Below, piece by piece: positions 10,831-25,420 of a DNA stretch of 64,000 nucleotides. Source of the DNA: Pardosa pseudoannulata (taxonomy: Eukaryota; Arthropoda; Arachnida; Araneae; Lycosidae); assembly GCA_032207245.1 (NCBI GenBank), contig CM063502.1:138695173-138759172 (forward strand), written 5' to 3'. Position numbers and translations under genes: made by a program. Positions within the stretch are counted from its first letter, which is position 1. Every line of letters starts with the position of its first letter. The notes below the pieces were generated by a model. That model was given only the letters and a program-made list of their open reading frames with translations, was not told the origin of the DNA and made no database searches.

Positions 10831-11950
10831 TAATTATCTTTATTAGTTTATTTGAATCTACTTGCTGAATTGCGTGTGGTTTTGTTTAAAGGTGGTTCCT
10901 TTTTGTTATGTTTATTTTGTTCTTCCTAAAATCTGTATCATGCTTGACGTCTTTGACATCTTATTTCGAAGTTATTGTGGACCCGAAATGCTTTACGAGG
11001 AGGTTAAGACATTTATTCGGGATAATTAGGCAGATTGGGGGTAGGAAATTCATAAGCAATTATGGCTGATCTTTGTGAAGTCTGTCATCTCACTGAAACA
11101 TGAGACTCTCTTGTTATAGAGAGAGTTGTCGAAGAGTTAATGCGCAGAATAAAAATGAATAAACGAGTGTGTATGCATACATGCTTATAAGCGTTGTTTT
11201 TTCTTTAGTGTAGATTAATATTATACTTTTCTGGTAACAAAGATTTTTTAAATTGATAGTAATGTATTCATTAATCCAGATCACACATCAAAATGAGGCA
11301 TTTGCGTAAAGGAGAATAATAACTTAAACTTTATCAATAAAGTTTGCAAATACTGAAACCTTCAATGTATTGGTGCCCAAACTTTACAATGACATTAACA
11401 GAAATAATTTAAAGAATATTTTTAAAAGAGATAAACGCATGTCAAACATTGCTTAGATATATATTATATCGCTTAAATTTAAATATGACAACCTTCAATA
11501 ATATATTGGTGTCAACATTTTAAAATCACTTTAAAAACAAAAATTTGAATAGTTTTTTAAAGAGATAAATATAGTTAAATTATAGCTTAATATTCTAAAA
11601 TATAATCCTTAAAATATAATATATATTTTATTTTAAATTTCATTTGAGAAAATTATTTCATATACCTTAAACTTTTAGTTCTTAAAGTTACAACAGATTG
11701 TCTTATTTTTGATCGTGAAAGTGTTCTTTTAAAAACAAGTTTTATGTTATTTATAATTCTGAGTTAAAATTAACTTAACCTCTTTTAGATAAGAAAAGAA
11801 AAATCTGAATTATTTACCCATCCAATAATGGTTCCTCACATTTGAAAGTACTCTATCATTCATTTATAATGGCACAAAATTACTGTGAAAAATATTAGGA
11901 AAAACAGCATAATTTCTCCGTTGATAAATCTTGGAAGTTAGTTTATTATG
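10831..11950. other. AT-rich flank, nothing firm recognised
   Basis: No gene is visible. The stretch about 11060-11175 contains AGAGAGAGTTG and ATGAATAAACGAG words but no core promoter that I can defend for either strand. Confidence 0.5.
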
Positions 11951-12078
11951 TACTCTGCTCTTTCTGTATAGAGGTTAGGATTCCATCCTTCCCTGCAGGG
12001 GGCTTAGATTCGATTCAAGAGTAAAGCTAGGAGGGGGGCTGTTGATTCGTGTGTTGTTGCCTCATAGGAAACTGGGTA

Positions 12079-12249
12079 AGGCCCAATGGGTAAGGTACAG
12101 TGGTTCAGTGACGGAGTCTTCAGATTCGGAACCCACTACTGGCATGGATGTTAGTAGCCGTTCTAAATTGTCTTTAAAAAGTAGAACCCTATCTAAATAA
12201 ACCACTTGTTACGCAAAAAATTACCTAGCGTACCAGTCTAAACTAAACC
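12079..12249 (+). repeat. tRNA-derived SINE, diverged full-length copy
   Basis: The order of words matches the better copies at 40081-40498 and 56831-56961. A tRNA-like head (CCCAATGGGTAAGG) and a B-box remnant (GATTCGGAACCCACTACTGG) come first. The family body GGCATGGATGTTAGTAGCCG follows, then CTTGTTACGCAAAAAATTAC and an ACTAAACC tail. Many substitutions show it is old. The adjoining 11960-12078 (GCAGGGGGCTTAGATTCGAT) may hold a second tRNA-like head. Confidence 0.75.
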
Positions 12250-12344
12250 TTTATAGGAGTAATGTTGACGCTGTATATGGTGGTTTCATACTAAAATGGT
12301 CAAAAAAGCTGCTTTTTTGTACTGTTGAATGTTAGAAAAGCCAC

Positions 12345-12400
12345 GTGTTCCCCCAGCCCTCGTAGTATAAAAGGAAATTGGAACAGTATTTCTCTACTAT
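12345..12400 (+). promoter_or_regulatory. TATA-box candidate with upstream E-box
   Basis: TATAAAAGG at 12366-12374 is a canonical TATA box, with CACGTG at about 12344 upstream and CTCTACTATCAAATG at the expected start distance. The weak open frames at 12841-13217 downstream have no recognisable domain. Chance occurrence in AT-rich DNA is quite possible. Confidence 0.2.
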
Positions 12401-15400
12401 CAAATGAGAAACCACTTTGAAACGCAAACGGATTGAATTAATATTCAAATGGTACATCCAAAATAAATTAAAACAGAAATAAGCAGTATCGGATACAGAA
12501 AAAAATTTCAAAAATGCCTTTTTTACTTTTACCTTTTTTTAAAGCAGTGTTCAACGTCCAAAAAAATGCTAACGGTTTTAAACGTGTCTTTTGCTTAACT
12601 GCTGAGAACACTTTTATCAACTTTAGTTTTTTTTTTTTTTTTTTTTTAATTCAATAGCTGTATCATAGGTTACCGTTACTGTACGTTTTATTTTTGATTT
12701 AAACTTATTAATGCGAGATTTGTATAAAGGAATGAAAGTAAATGGCAGTTTAATGATAGACTAAGGAGACTGTGCATGACTGGCAGGCGATGATAAACAT
12801 TGCGTATAGAACTGCGTGAAATCTTATGTAACGCGGTTGTTTGACAGCAACTGGGCCTTTCAGTAGATCTTTAATAGATGTCATGATTGCAGCATTTAAA
12901 GATGAAAAAGCTCTTCAATTAGAGGCACAGCACTCCGTTGAACAAAGAAAGAAAACTGCTCAATTTGTTTCATTCTTGCTCTTTAAGATAAGAAACGTCA
13001 CATGCTTGAGATACTGCAACGCGAGAATACAGCGAGATGGATGAGGACTGCGGTAGGCCTTGTAGATATAAGAACGACTGTCTACCGTTTTGGCGAATTT
13101 ATCGCAGTTGCAGTCAAGCATTCTCTTATAGTCAATATTCTTGAACAGGGGTTTCCAACAGTGGATACCTTATACATAATTGAGGCCCCCAGATTTATAA
13201 TTAAGGAAATTTTTTAAATATTCTGCAAGTAAAGCAGAGGTACTAGTAAGGTATAATAGGCATAGTTTAATTAAAACAAAGGTTTAGTCATTTTATTTGC
13301 TTTAAACAATTAGAAAATTCCTGTGTTGTAAAATATTTCTGGAGGCTCATAAAGATTTGTGCAATTTAAATGTGATAATAAATATGAGAATATAAAAAAT
13401 CAAAATAAAAGGCATTTTTTATTAAAATTTAATCAAAATAATTAACCTAATTTTTTTATACAATTGCATAAAGTAGTGAAGTTAAAAGCAAGCAAAAAGC
13501 TGTTAAACCCTGAACAACTGAAATTTGAATGCAATAACTCAACAGTGAGTTCATTTAAATTAAAATTGAGAAATGACAAGAAGAAAAAAAATAACTTAAG
13601 AAATTTAAATTAATTATGTAATAAAAAAAGAAAAACGAAAGTATAGTTTAGTGGAAGTATTATAGTTGATCAACCGATGCTAATCTAAAAAGATAAAGTA
13701 AGGACAAATATGGGCAAATCGAGTTCTATACTGATTTTTAATCAATTTAATTGAAGGAAAAACTATAAAGCAATGAAATATTTTTAAGGAAAAAAAAAGG
13801 CTTTCGTTTGCCGCAAATCGTTGGTCTTGTAGGCCACCATTTTGAAATCTCTGTTCTTGGTTATATGTGTCTATTTTTAAGTTGTAGACTCTGGGTAAGT
13901 TTGAGCGAACTAAAACTTTCTTTACTTTTAAAATCCTTTAAACCTTACTCCTTTAAAATCTTTTAACTTCTCCCTTGAGATATTCATTATTTTGAATTAT
14001 AATCCCTGATCTAAATAAACAATAATAATTTAGATTTTTTTACCTATTTTATGGTTAACTAATAATCAAGTTTCCCCTTCATCTTAATTTCATTAGCAAA
14101 TTTTGGTACGCTGTTGGTTTCGATATTTTTTAGTCCACTTTTAAAGAGGACTTGATTCAAACGTTGATTTCCTTATTTCATAGCTTCATTGATTGCCTGA
14201 TGTTTAATAATTTATAGTAATTCAAATTAGATTCCTTCTGATTTCTAAGGTATTCTGAAAGTTATATATTGTAATTTAGTTATTATATGTAACTCAGTAA
14301 TTAAGATAGAATCAATAACATATGAAGTGAACATTATATAGGAAATCTCTAAAATATTAATAGTCCGTCAATAAAAGTTTTAATCAAAATATCCGCTGTT
14401 AATTTTATGTTATGAATCTGTGTTGTAACAAAGTATTAAGAGATCATCCAATAATATTGAAGTATTTTATTAGACGCATGCTATTACTGTGCTAAATTTA
14501 ATAAACATATCACAGCATTAAAAATTGCATAATTGTGACTATATTTATTTTGATGTATTCATCTCTATGAATTGCATAATATTGCATCTTTATCCAACGA
14601 CATTTCTTATATATTATCAAAATTTTTGATTTACACATGCTATCAAAAGAAACGCTATATTATATATTTAAACAGCACAGAGATTCGTTTTACAGTATCT
14701 AGCAATTTTTTTTACTCCAATTGATTATTAACAAATCAATTTATCGTAATACATTTTTATTGATTTTAATTTTTGCTAATGATGCTTCTTTGGGTTATTA
14801 TGGATATTCTTAAAATATTTCAACCAAAAAGTGTCTCCTAAAATACTTTAAAATAATTCAAGGTATCCTACATTTAAATAGGATTGGACATAGAAATAAT
14901 AATTTTTACAGTGGCTATATTGGATAAATAATTTTTTCACTTCTTATTTGGCCTGCTTCGAAAACGGTTTGCCAACTTTAACGGTTTGCCCTATCATAGA
15001 ACAACCCCTATTATATTATGTCACATGTTTTTTGATGTGCGTACATACATAAGCGTATATAAGCACTATTTATACATATATGTATATAAGTAATTCTATA
15101 TAAAACTTGATTTATCCTACTATGTTTTAAAAGTTGCATCAGTTAGACTTGTTACATTTTTCACTTATTTATATAAGTATTTTTGCCTATATGCCCGTTT
15201 TTCTCAATCTTTTTTGATTGACTACTTTAAAAAAAATCTTATTATTTCACATTTATAAATCAGCTATTTTCAACAAACTCCCACATGCATCCTATCAGTA
15301 ACTTCGTCTGTTTTACGCAGTCATGAGGCGAGAGCATACATTAAAAACCTGTTGTAACTACTGAAAAACAAAACGAGTTCATATTCCAAATTATGAAGGA

Positions 15401-17240
15401 TATGATTAATTTTCTCATGCTCAAAATTATCCAAAGAAATATACAAAGCGAATCGTTTTTCAATCTGCGGTTTCTAATAATTACTTATTTTCCTTACTTC
15501 TTTTTTTATGTTTTTAACTAACAAAGCGTTGCCCACAAAATGGATGTTTACTACGATATAGCAAAAGTCAAAATTTATAAACGCGACTTTAATCGAACTT
15601 AGCGAAGCCTAGATATAATTTCATGCGAAATCTTTAAGATATTACCATCATTTGCAGTAATTTTATTTACGACGAAAACTCATTAAGAAAGTTCTTTATT
15701 TCAAAATATTATCTTATGATAATCGTGCATCTCTATTACAGTCTTCATAATTACATGCTGAAAAAATCACGAATTATTCAAACTGAAGGCAATCTAAAAC
15801 AATTACACATTTTTTCAGCACTTTATGTATGGTACACTGATTTATTTTTCTTTCGTGAACGTAGTCTTTATTATAGAGAAGGGAGGGGTAATAAATGAGA
15901 AAATAATGTTTGCAGTTAAAATAAAAATGTAATGATTCTCTGGAGTATTGCACATTCAGAAATTTTGTGATTTATTTTTTTCTTCTATATGCTGGTGATG
16001 AGGAGAAGAAAATTTTCAAAGGTTATCATTTAATAAATAATATTGCCTTATAGGTGATCGGATATCATATCAAATGACATTATTCAAATTATAAATGGCC
16101 GAAAATTATGTATTTTTATTTTTAGTCTATTTAGCGCATTATAAAAGATCGTTTTTGAGAACATTATAAACATGCACGTTCATTGAACATAAAATATTTA
16201 ATAGAAAAGCCTTTTAACTTGACTTATTGAACCTTGATTGTTTACGTAATGTAGCTAGATAATTTGAATCACAATTGATAAGTTAAAATTACGATAACCG
16301 TACTTTCATGCTTAAGAGGCAGAAGTCAAGAGCAAAATAGGAGAAACATTTGCAAAACTTTTCCTAGTAAGCGCTAGAGAAAAAATTGACAAAGCATTGT
16401 ATTATGTTCATAACAATTTAGCACTTTGTTGATAAAACTAAACTGTGGTTTGACCTGTAAAACTTTACAACAAGTGCTAAAAAGTCCAGTCATTTTAGAG
16501 TAAACAAGTTATCAAGAAAGGAACACAAATTTTTGCTAACCTGAAATTGACTTCTGCAATGCATTTTAGTAAATAGGTGTCAAAAGGTTTCTTGTTTCTT
16601 TAGTTTTATGACCTTTTACCCTCTTTAGAAATACCTTTGACCTTCTAAAGAAATTCACCCAACGCCCGCGACTTATTGTTACGACATTTACTGTTATTTA
16701 AATGTTTAAATAGTGTAGTAGAATAAAGAAACAATTTATATTAAATAAGGCTGAAAAACAAAAATGACTTTTCAAAACAGCTGGGAAAATAAAAATTATC
16801 TAAAAATCAGGAATATGAAGTTAATGAATTTAACTGATTTTTGTAAATCCGTCCTGGAATTTTTTTCTTTTAGTTTCATGTAAGGGTCATGGGTTTCAGC
16901 ATAAACATACATATACAAATTTATGAATGCATGTATAAGTATGGTATCACTTGCATTGAATCTTCCTTTCGGTAAACTGCTATGAAGGTATGTTAGCACT
17001 TTAATACTGCTATATGTTAAAAATATTATACATTTTTTTTCATTTTAGAACTAGCATATTTTTTTGAACTCACAGAAACATATTTTTATTTTAATGCACA
17101 TACATATAGTTCTAGTTTTCTCCTAAGGAGCTCAAATTTCATGTATTTAATTTCTTTTATTGTGCGGAAAGTATTGTTTCTAGTGATACTTCTTGACATA
17201 TTTCTAACTACGAAGGTTAAACCCAATAATGACTCGACAC
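12401..17240. other. Long AT-rich stretch, nothing firm recognised
   Basis: It contains a poly(T) run (about 12627-12648). A GC-raised segment at about 12780-13170 has two overlapping frames (12841-13044 and 13002-13217) that match nothing I know. There is also a short GC-raised patch at 13800-13875. No RNA gene or exon was identified. Confidence 0.5.
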
Positions 17241-17257
17241 TCACATGTATAAATACA

Positions 17258-17276
17258 CACACACATATATGTATGA

Positions 17277-17357
<81 letters not shown>
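17258..17357. repeat. Microsatellite (AC)n(AT)n
   Basis: A short (CA)n run is followed by about 75 bp of pure (AT)n. Open frames through it are simple-repeat artefacts (Ile-Tyr alternation). Confidence 0.95.
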
Positions 17358-17358
<1 letters not shown>

Positions 17359-17369
17359 GCATATACAAC

Positions 17370-17490
17370 AAAACCTTTATAGTGGACACCTTCGAAAAAG
17401 GAAAGTCTATGTATGGGACACTTTTTCACGCCCATTCCCAGTGCATATATTTTCTATAGATTAACCTCTATATGGGCACCCCAAATAGTA
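17370..17490. repeat. Possible pogo/Tc1-type terminal fragment
   Basis: AACAAAACCTTTATAGTGGA and, about 45 bp later, TATGTATGGGACAC are the style of repeated CTCTATA(A/T)..GGACAC words found at ends of pogo-like elements. A third such word, CCTCTATATGGGCACC, lies near 17466. No partner end was found. Confidence 0.25.
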
Positions 17491-18721
<1,231 letters not shown>

Positions 18722-18833
18722 AGTGCCTCAGTCGCCATTAACAAACACGGCGAATCTTAGGCCGGCTCGAACTCAGAACCCGCAACCCTCCTGTTAGGAG
18801 ATCTTTGCCTTGGCCGACTGAGATATAACATAT
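18722..18833 (-). repeat. tRNA-derived SINE head, second family
   Basis: On the minus strand an A-box-like CTCAGTCGGCCAAGG is followed about 35 bp later by a B-box-like GGGTTCTGAGTTCGAGCC and then GCCTAAGATTCGCCGTG. Spacing is that of a tRNA promoter, but the cloverleaf is broken by extra bases in the T arm, so it is not a working tRNA gene. The body differs from the SINE family at 56831. Confidence 0.55.
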
Positions 18834-19047
18834 CATTAACTCTGATTTTCTCAGAATTGACATCTGGATTAGAAGGGTGTAAAAGATCCCCAAGCAGCAG
18901 TTATTAATTCAGTCTTTAGTTTTTGGAAGTGTGAAAGAAAGGTATTCTCGAAGAATAAGTCCTTTATTTTAATTTGGGGGGGGGGGGCTCGGAGATCTAA
19001 GATTAGAAAAATAGAAGGTGAATTCGAAGAATTTTAAAGAGCTTTAG

Positions 19048-19049
19048 AC

Positions 19050-19080
<31 letters not shown>

Positions 19081-19089
19081 CATACATAC

Positions 19090-19148
<59 letters not shown>

Positions 19149-19230
19149 CATATACATATATACATATATATACATACATACATACATACATATATATATA
19201 TATGCACACATACATATGTATATGCATATA
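19048..19230. repeat. (AT)n / (ACAT)n compound microsatellite
   Basis: Alternating blocks of TATATATA and ACATACATACAT. Open frames across it are artefacts. Confidence 0.95.
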
Positions 19231-20951
19231 TAACTAGTACATTAAATCATTCACTATAAACTTTCATATGCTCCTTTCTCTTTTAAATGAAAAATATCAC
19301 ACAAGAAAATGCACCCTATACCCGTGATTGCAATAGCTGCAATGTTAAATAGAAAGAAAATATTGCTTTCCCCTGCGCTTGGACGGATAAATAGCGTAAT
19401 TTTCTTTGTAATTCGAACAATCAATCTTGCAATAAAAATGTCGGAAGTAGTATTATAAAGGGCATTTCAAGATGTTTTGCAGCAGTATTTTTACATTCAA
19501 TATTTTTTGTTAAAACTTACTTGCCTAATAATATAAGAGTTGTTAAATGTCAAGTAATAGCCTCGCAATTACTATTCACTTAATTCTGACTTCGCACGAA
19601 GGCAATTTATTACTCTACTAGTCACAGTAAAAGAGACCAACGTTACCTAAATATGACATTAGACCCGCAGTATGCATTTAACATTTTAAGAAGTAGAACA
19701 GATTTTATTTGATCGTTAAAACAGTTGTTACTATACGTGAGTCTCTTATCCATCGTTTTTACTATCTATGTGCATTTTTAGATTGAATTTTCACAGGAGG
19801 GAGGTCTTACCAAACGTTTTTGTAAATTATTAACTTTGATTAAGAGACTTTGTAAACGTTTATATAAAAATAGAACTAAGTTAATGAAGGAAATTTTTCT
19901 TTAATTCAAATATTATTTTAAGATTCGCATTTTAAAATTTTTATCTTATTTTTAAAATGTTATTTGCAATTTTATTTTTCATTGATTTCTAAAAAAAAAA
20001 AAAAAAAACAAAAAAAAAAAAAAAATACCGAACACACCAATTATAATTATTTCATTTATAACTTCAACATTTATATCTTCATTTATAACTTCATTTATTA
20101 CTTTATTTATAACACCAATTATAACTTCATTTATATTATTAATGCACAGTTTAAATTCGAAAAAGTCTGCATTTTAAATGAATATTCTTTGTACAGATAA
20201 AAATCTTTTATATTAATTATTCAATCGGTCTCCAGATTAGAATCCAAATATGTTCAAAATATATTTTTAAGCACTAATAAATGAAGAAAATTAGAAAAAA
20301 AAATTTAAATGTGAGAAACAATTTTAAATTACCAAAAATTTTTATTTTAAAAGTATTGATTAAATTATTTTTACATATTTGATTTCCTGCGTATGTGTAA
20401 AATTTTTCATAATAAAAATATTATAATTTACAAAATTACTTTGCAAGGTTTATTATCCCCTTAAACGACAACGTACCAGACTTTTTAATTACTTTAATAT
20501 AATAGAATTAAAGTACATTAATAATTAAAGTAATTACACTATATTTAATTACTTAGCTGCCTAGATTTTTTAAGTATAGATAGAATAGTATAGGATTTAT
20601 TAAAGAAATTTTCTTTATTTAATACTATTCAAATAAAACTATATGAGAGAATAGAATGTTATACAAAATCCAATCAAAATTGAAATTCCAACCTTACAAA
20701 AATAATATTGTAACTTATTGAAATACATCCTAGTCGTATACACTTTATCAATAGTTTCCTTGGGTAAAACAGTTCAAATTCCTTTTTAGAGGCTCTAATA
20801 TTTTAAACGTTCAATAATTTGAAATAAGTTTTAAGATGAACTATTTTTCTGGAATTAATTCTCAATATATTATAAGAAAACCTTGTAAATTGTCTTATAG
20901 AATGCCTGTAAATATATAAAAATAGTAGAAATTAGATATTTTGTGCCCAGA
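19231..20951. other. AT-rich DNA with poly(A) and a short tandem
   Basis: Two poly(A) runs lie at about 19991-20025. A 10-20 bp degenerate tandem of CATTTATAACTT occupies about 20045-20135. ATTAAAGTAATTA-type inverted words occur near 20485-20550. No gene recognised. Confidence 0.6.
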
Positions 20952-22240
20952 TAGTTGTCTTTACTTAGTGTGGGACGAGGTTCTACTGTATTTTAAAGAC
21001 ATTCCACATATTATTTTAAAAAACATTTCTATAGTCTTACTATATGTACGTTAATATTATTGTGAACGTATTCTTTAGAATAATTTAAATAGTTTTCAAT
21101 ATATTAGCATAGTTCTTTACTTAGTGTGGGACGAGGTTCTACGGTATTCGAAAGGCATTTTATATATTAATTAAAAAATCTATAGTCTCACTATATGTAC
21201 GTTAATATTATTCTAAAGGTATTTTTTAGACTATTTTAAACAGTTTTCAATATATTTAGTGCAGTTCTTTACTTATCGTTGGACAAGGTTCTACTGTATT
21301 CTAAAGACATTTCACATATTAATTAAAAAAAAAATTCTATAGTCTCACTATATGTACGTTAATATTATTCTAAAGGTATTTTTTAGACTATTTTAAACAG
21401 TTTTCAATATATTTAGTGCAGTTCTTTACTTATCGTTGGACAAGGTTCTACTGTATTCTAAAGACATTTCACATATTAATTAAAAAAAATTATATTCTCA
21501 CTATATGTACGTTAATAGTATTCTAAAAGCATTCTTTACACTAATTTAAATAATTTTCAATATATTTAGCGTAGTTCTTTACTTAGCGTGGGACAAGGTT
21601 CTACTGTATTCTAAAGGCATTTCACATATTAATTTAAAAAAAAAAGTTCTACAGTCTCATTATATGTACGTTAATAGTATTCTAAAGGCATACTTTACAC
21701 TGATTTAAATAGTTTTCAATATATTTAGCGTAGTTCTTTACTTAGCGTGGGACAAGGTTCTACTGCATTCTAAACACATTTCACATATTAATTTTTTAAA
21801 AAATTCTAGTGTCACTATGTGTACGTTAATAGTATTCTAAGTTACTACTTTACACTAATTTAAATAGTTTTCAATATATTTAGAGTAATTCTTTACTTAG
21901 CGTGGGATGAGGTTCTACTGTATTCTAAAGACATTTCACATATTAATTTTAAAAACAAATTCTATAACAAAACTCTATAATTAATATAATAATTTTAAAA
22001 CAAATTCTAACAATATTTTCACTATATGTACGTTAATAATATTCTAAAGGAATTCTTTACACTAATTTAAATAGTTTTCAATATATTTAGCGTAGTTCTT
22101 TACTTGCGTGGGACGAGGTTCTACTATATTCTAAAGACATTTCACATATTAATTAAAAAAAAAATTCTATAGTCTCACTATATGTACATTAATAGTATTC
22201 TAAAAGCATTCCTTACACTAGTTTAAATAGTTTTCAACAT
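20952..22240. repeat. Tandem array, about 156-bp unit, 8 copies
   Basis: Units start with AGTTCTTTACTTAGCGTGGG at about 20952, 21111, 21263, 21420, 21573, 21732, 21887 and 22094. Seven spacings are 152-159 bp except the seventh copy, lengthened to 207 bp by a local duplication around 21960-22015. Each unit carries GGTTCTACTGTATTCTAAAG, CACTATATGTACGTTAATA and AGTTTTCAATATATTTAG. Divergence is moderate. Confidence 0.92.
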
Positions 22241-22599
22241 ATTTAACCATTTTATATGCTTCCAGACTCATTTTCTTAATTTAACACTTGTCAAATATAT
22301 TACGTGAAAAGGAATTAAAATGTTTTATAAACATTTAGAAGAAGAAAATAGTTTCTACAAATGATTTGAAATTTAAATGATTCTAATTTAAATTTTGACC
22401 CACAATTAACCATCTACTAAAAAGTGGGATTTAACATAAAAATGCTGAAATAGGTCATAAAATAAGTAAATTAATAAACTGGTAGAATCGGGATCAGTCG
22501 TCCATCAGAACAAAGTACAGCATGTGCATTTCTATCTGTTATAATTTAAGAGTAATTCTAAACAAATTAAAAAACATAAATAGTATAAAAATAAATAAA

Positions 22600-23260
22600 T
22601 AAAGACCTCGTTACGTTCCCAGTTATCAAAATTGATTTAGATCAGATTTTTCCCTCCCAGTGAAGCAGTGTTAAATGCGAATTCTAATGACATACATTTC
22701 AATGCCTTCTCTGGAGGATGAAAAATGAAAGAAAACAGAACAAAAATGCTTTTGGATCCTTTTGTCAGCACAGAAGGAATGACATGATCAGCATATAAAG
22801 CTTTAAACACAAACAAGGTTTGAAAGATAGAATTAAAGTTTCAATCCTCCCCCTCGGAGAATAAATAAAAAAACGGGGCCATTACGAGAGTTCCTGGTTC
22901 TTTTCTGGATATCAGCTCGTAGTTTCAAGCCTATTCGCGCAATTGTAATTTTTCTGCAATTTCGATTTCGCGAGGTTGCAAATATGATGGTGTCACGAAG
23001 GTCGTAAATGTGTGACGGATTGTAATAGATGTTTTCCGCCTGGGATGTGTTGTCTCTCCTCATGTGAGTGTGTGACGAAACGCCATAACTCACTTGGGTC
23101 TGTCAAGTTACGCGGTTGTATGAAACATGGCATCAAAATGCATCAACAGCTGTTGATTTGAAGTAATTATTTTATTCATATGGAACGGCGAAACTGTCTA
23201 ATACTGTAATGCAAAACGGTACAATAGTCGTCATTACGGGGGTGGTGATAGATTTGGGAA
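22600..23260. promoter_or_regulatory. Candidate cis-regulatory block (non-repetitive, GC-raised)
   Basis: This stretch stands out from its flanks by base composition, lack of repeats and a high density of factor-like words. Examples are CGCAATTGTAATTTTT (homeodomain-like), CGAAGGTCGTAAA (posterior-Hox/Cdx-like) and a 16-bp palindrome with CAGCTG. No coding frame is recognised; the 86-codon minus frame at 22833-23093 has no known domain. It lies about 13 kb 5' of the homeobox exon. Calling it an enhancer is an inference. Confidence 0.35.
23142..23157. promoter_or_regulatory. 16-bp perfect palindrome centred on an E-box
   Basis: ATCAACAGCTGTTGAT is a perfect palindrome whose centre CAGCTG is a bHLH-type E-box. 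It sits inside the GC-raised block 22600-23260. Confidence 0.5.
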
Positions 23261-24955
23261 CATTAACTCCTGTTTTAATATCTCACCATGGCTAATGCTA
23301 TGATTATATGTGCACTGTTTTTTTTTTTTTGCTTCATTACTTTCTACCGCTTATTTACATTAAGGGTTATAATGAATGAATAACATTACTTACCACAAAG
23401 CAATGCAACGAATGAAATTCTTACAGAAATTATACTTACAGATTTTATTTTTCAGCATAGTTAGAGAATTGTATCCAAAATTTAAAACAGCATTTACCTC
23501 ATCGGGAGAAATTGCTTAGCAGCATTAAATATGAATTCAAATAGATCTGCATTATAACTGTTGATACTAATAAAGAAATGTAAAGTTACCTCTTGAAATA
23601 TGCGGAATCATATCTCAGAAGATAATAACTAATGGAAATCATTAACCAAGAAAACTTCTAAGGGGATGTAGTAGCTTCTATTTTTGTTTCTATAAAAGTG
23701 AATACTAAATAAAATGTGTTATAGTTATATTAATAGTTTATTAAATAACTAGACTATGTTAAATCTAGTTTTATAATTTAATATACCTTTAATGTATTTA
23801 TTATTTAGAACGATACATTCTAAATAAGAAGGATGTAGTGCTATTGAAATGTTGACGTTTTAATTAATATAATTTATAAACACTGAAAACTGAAAATTGA
23901 AGTTTTGTATTTATGTAATTATGTAAAAATTTATGTAAATTGACTCTATATATTTTCATTGATTCTTTAGCAAAGACAATTGTGAATCAGCGATTATATC
24001 ATCAAAAAATATTTACGGGTTTATTATTTTAATTAAAAAGCTGCCAGAAAATCTATTCTATATTCTACTTCATTTGATTCATGGATTTAACTTCATATAG
24101 GTTGGGGGGGGGTTCCTCACTTTAACGTTTTAAAATTAATACCTCATATCATGTGCAAATAAACAGAGTTATAAATTAAAATTTATTTAATTCAGAAATA
24201 AAATCTTAAATTTCTAAACGTTTCTACCTGATTTATGCACTAATTTTGAGACTGGGTTTTCCATGAATTATTCTCACGTTTAAAGATTCTTTCACTCGTA
24301 TGTGAATAATCTGAAATTAATTGAAACTTTTACTCTACATATGTTGTTGTACCACTACTATTAAATTACTGGCATGTACGAATACTTCTTAAAAACCTTA
24401 CAAGGAGAAATGTATTTGTAAAATATTTGCAAATTGACATTTTAATACCTTTATTTCACATAAAATATCGAAATAGCAGACTCAGATAATTTTTATCAAA
24501 GAATGATATCTTCAAAAGACTTAATTATATTTTAAAAAAACTTTTTCGGAAACATGGATTAACACTATTTCACGATAATCATATTATTAGTTAAATTTAT
24601 AAAGGAATAAATCGGGGTCTATAAATTAATAGTGACGACATAGTTTAGTTTTTTATTTTCAAATATATTATCTTTAATAAACATGAAAATTGCTGAAAGA
24701 AATACTTGAATAAACTAAGAAAAATAGATCTAGGTTGTTTAACAAGAATGCTGTTACACGTGTATATTGATGTTCATTTATGCTAGTTTAAGCCACATGT
24801 CATTTAAGTGAGCATAAAAGCCTAGTTTTTCGCTACATTAGAGAAAGAAATTGCAAGATATTTTATTGCTTTGCATGCAACTACATAATAACAATGTTAA
24901 CACAGCTTGCAAATAAACGTAATATCTCTCATATTAAAAAGCTATATACGAAATA
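23261..24955. other. AT-rich DNA, nothing recognised
   Basis: Poly(T) at about 23318-23329 is the only simple feature. Confidence 0.6.
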
Positions 24956-25420
24956 ATTGCTGTGACGCAAGCAACGATTTTTTTTCGCATTAAATGCGGT
25001 TTATGCTACGTAGACGTGACCATCTACACGTTGCATCTTTTAGCATAATGAAATCCTTCCCCAGAGCCTAAAAGTACGCGGAAGTCAGTCCGCCAAATCA
25101 TCACCACATTGTTCTGTAGTCTGGTAAATTGAGAAAACAATGTTACACGACCAACATTCCTGATAAATTCAAAAAGTGCTCTTTCTTAATAGACTGGTAA
25201 TTATATTTCCCCAGCTTCGAGGCCTTGTTGAAACAGAAGGTGGAGACTGATCTTTATCGAACAGGTGTTGGCCAGTCTGCATATAAATTCTGAGAACGCC
25301 AAAGCGTTTATTTGCATATAAGAAATCTGGTAAGTCGTTTAGGTGTGGAAATAGTGGTGATGTGCACCGTTTCCTGTCTGGTTCTCGACATTTACCCGTT
25401 GTCTTTTAAGCAGAACCTTC
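24956..25420. promoter_or_regulatory. Candidate cis-regulatory block
   Basis: A second GC-raised, non-repetitive block. It contains the short palindrome CGCATTAAATGCG at about 24987, TACGTAGACGTGAC near 25008 and CCAGTCTGCATATAAATTC near 25272. A donor-like CTGGTAAGT lies at about 25327. A TATA-like word followed by a donor could mark a first exon, but no supporting frame or acceptor was recognised. Confidence 0.3.

Noticed and set aside
12841..13217. Two overlapping open frames as a gene
   Set aside because: No domain recognised, starts are not ATG in context, and the frames overlap without a splice signal; recorded only as a GC-raised patch.
18722..18833. A functional tRNA gene on the minus strand
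   Set aside because: A- and B-box-like words are present, but the T arm has extra bases and the acceptor stem does not pair; SINE head is a better fit.
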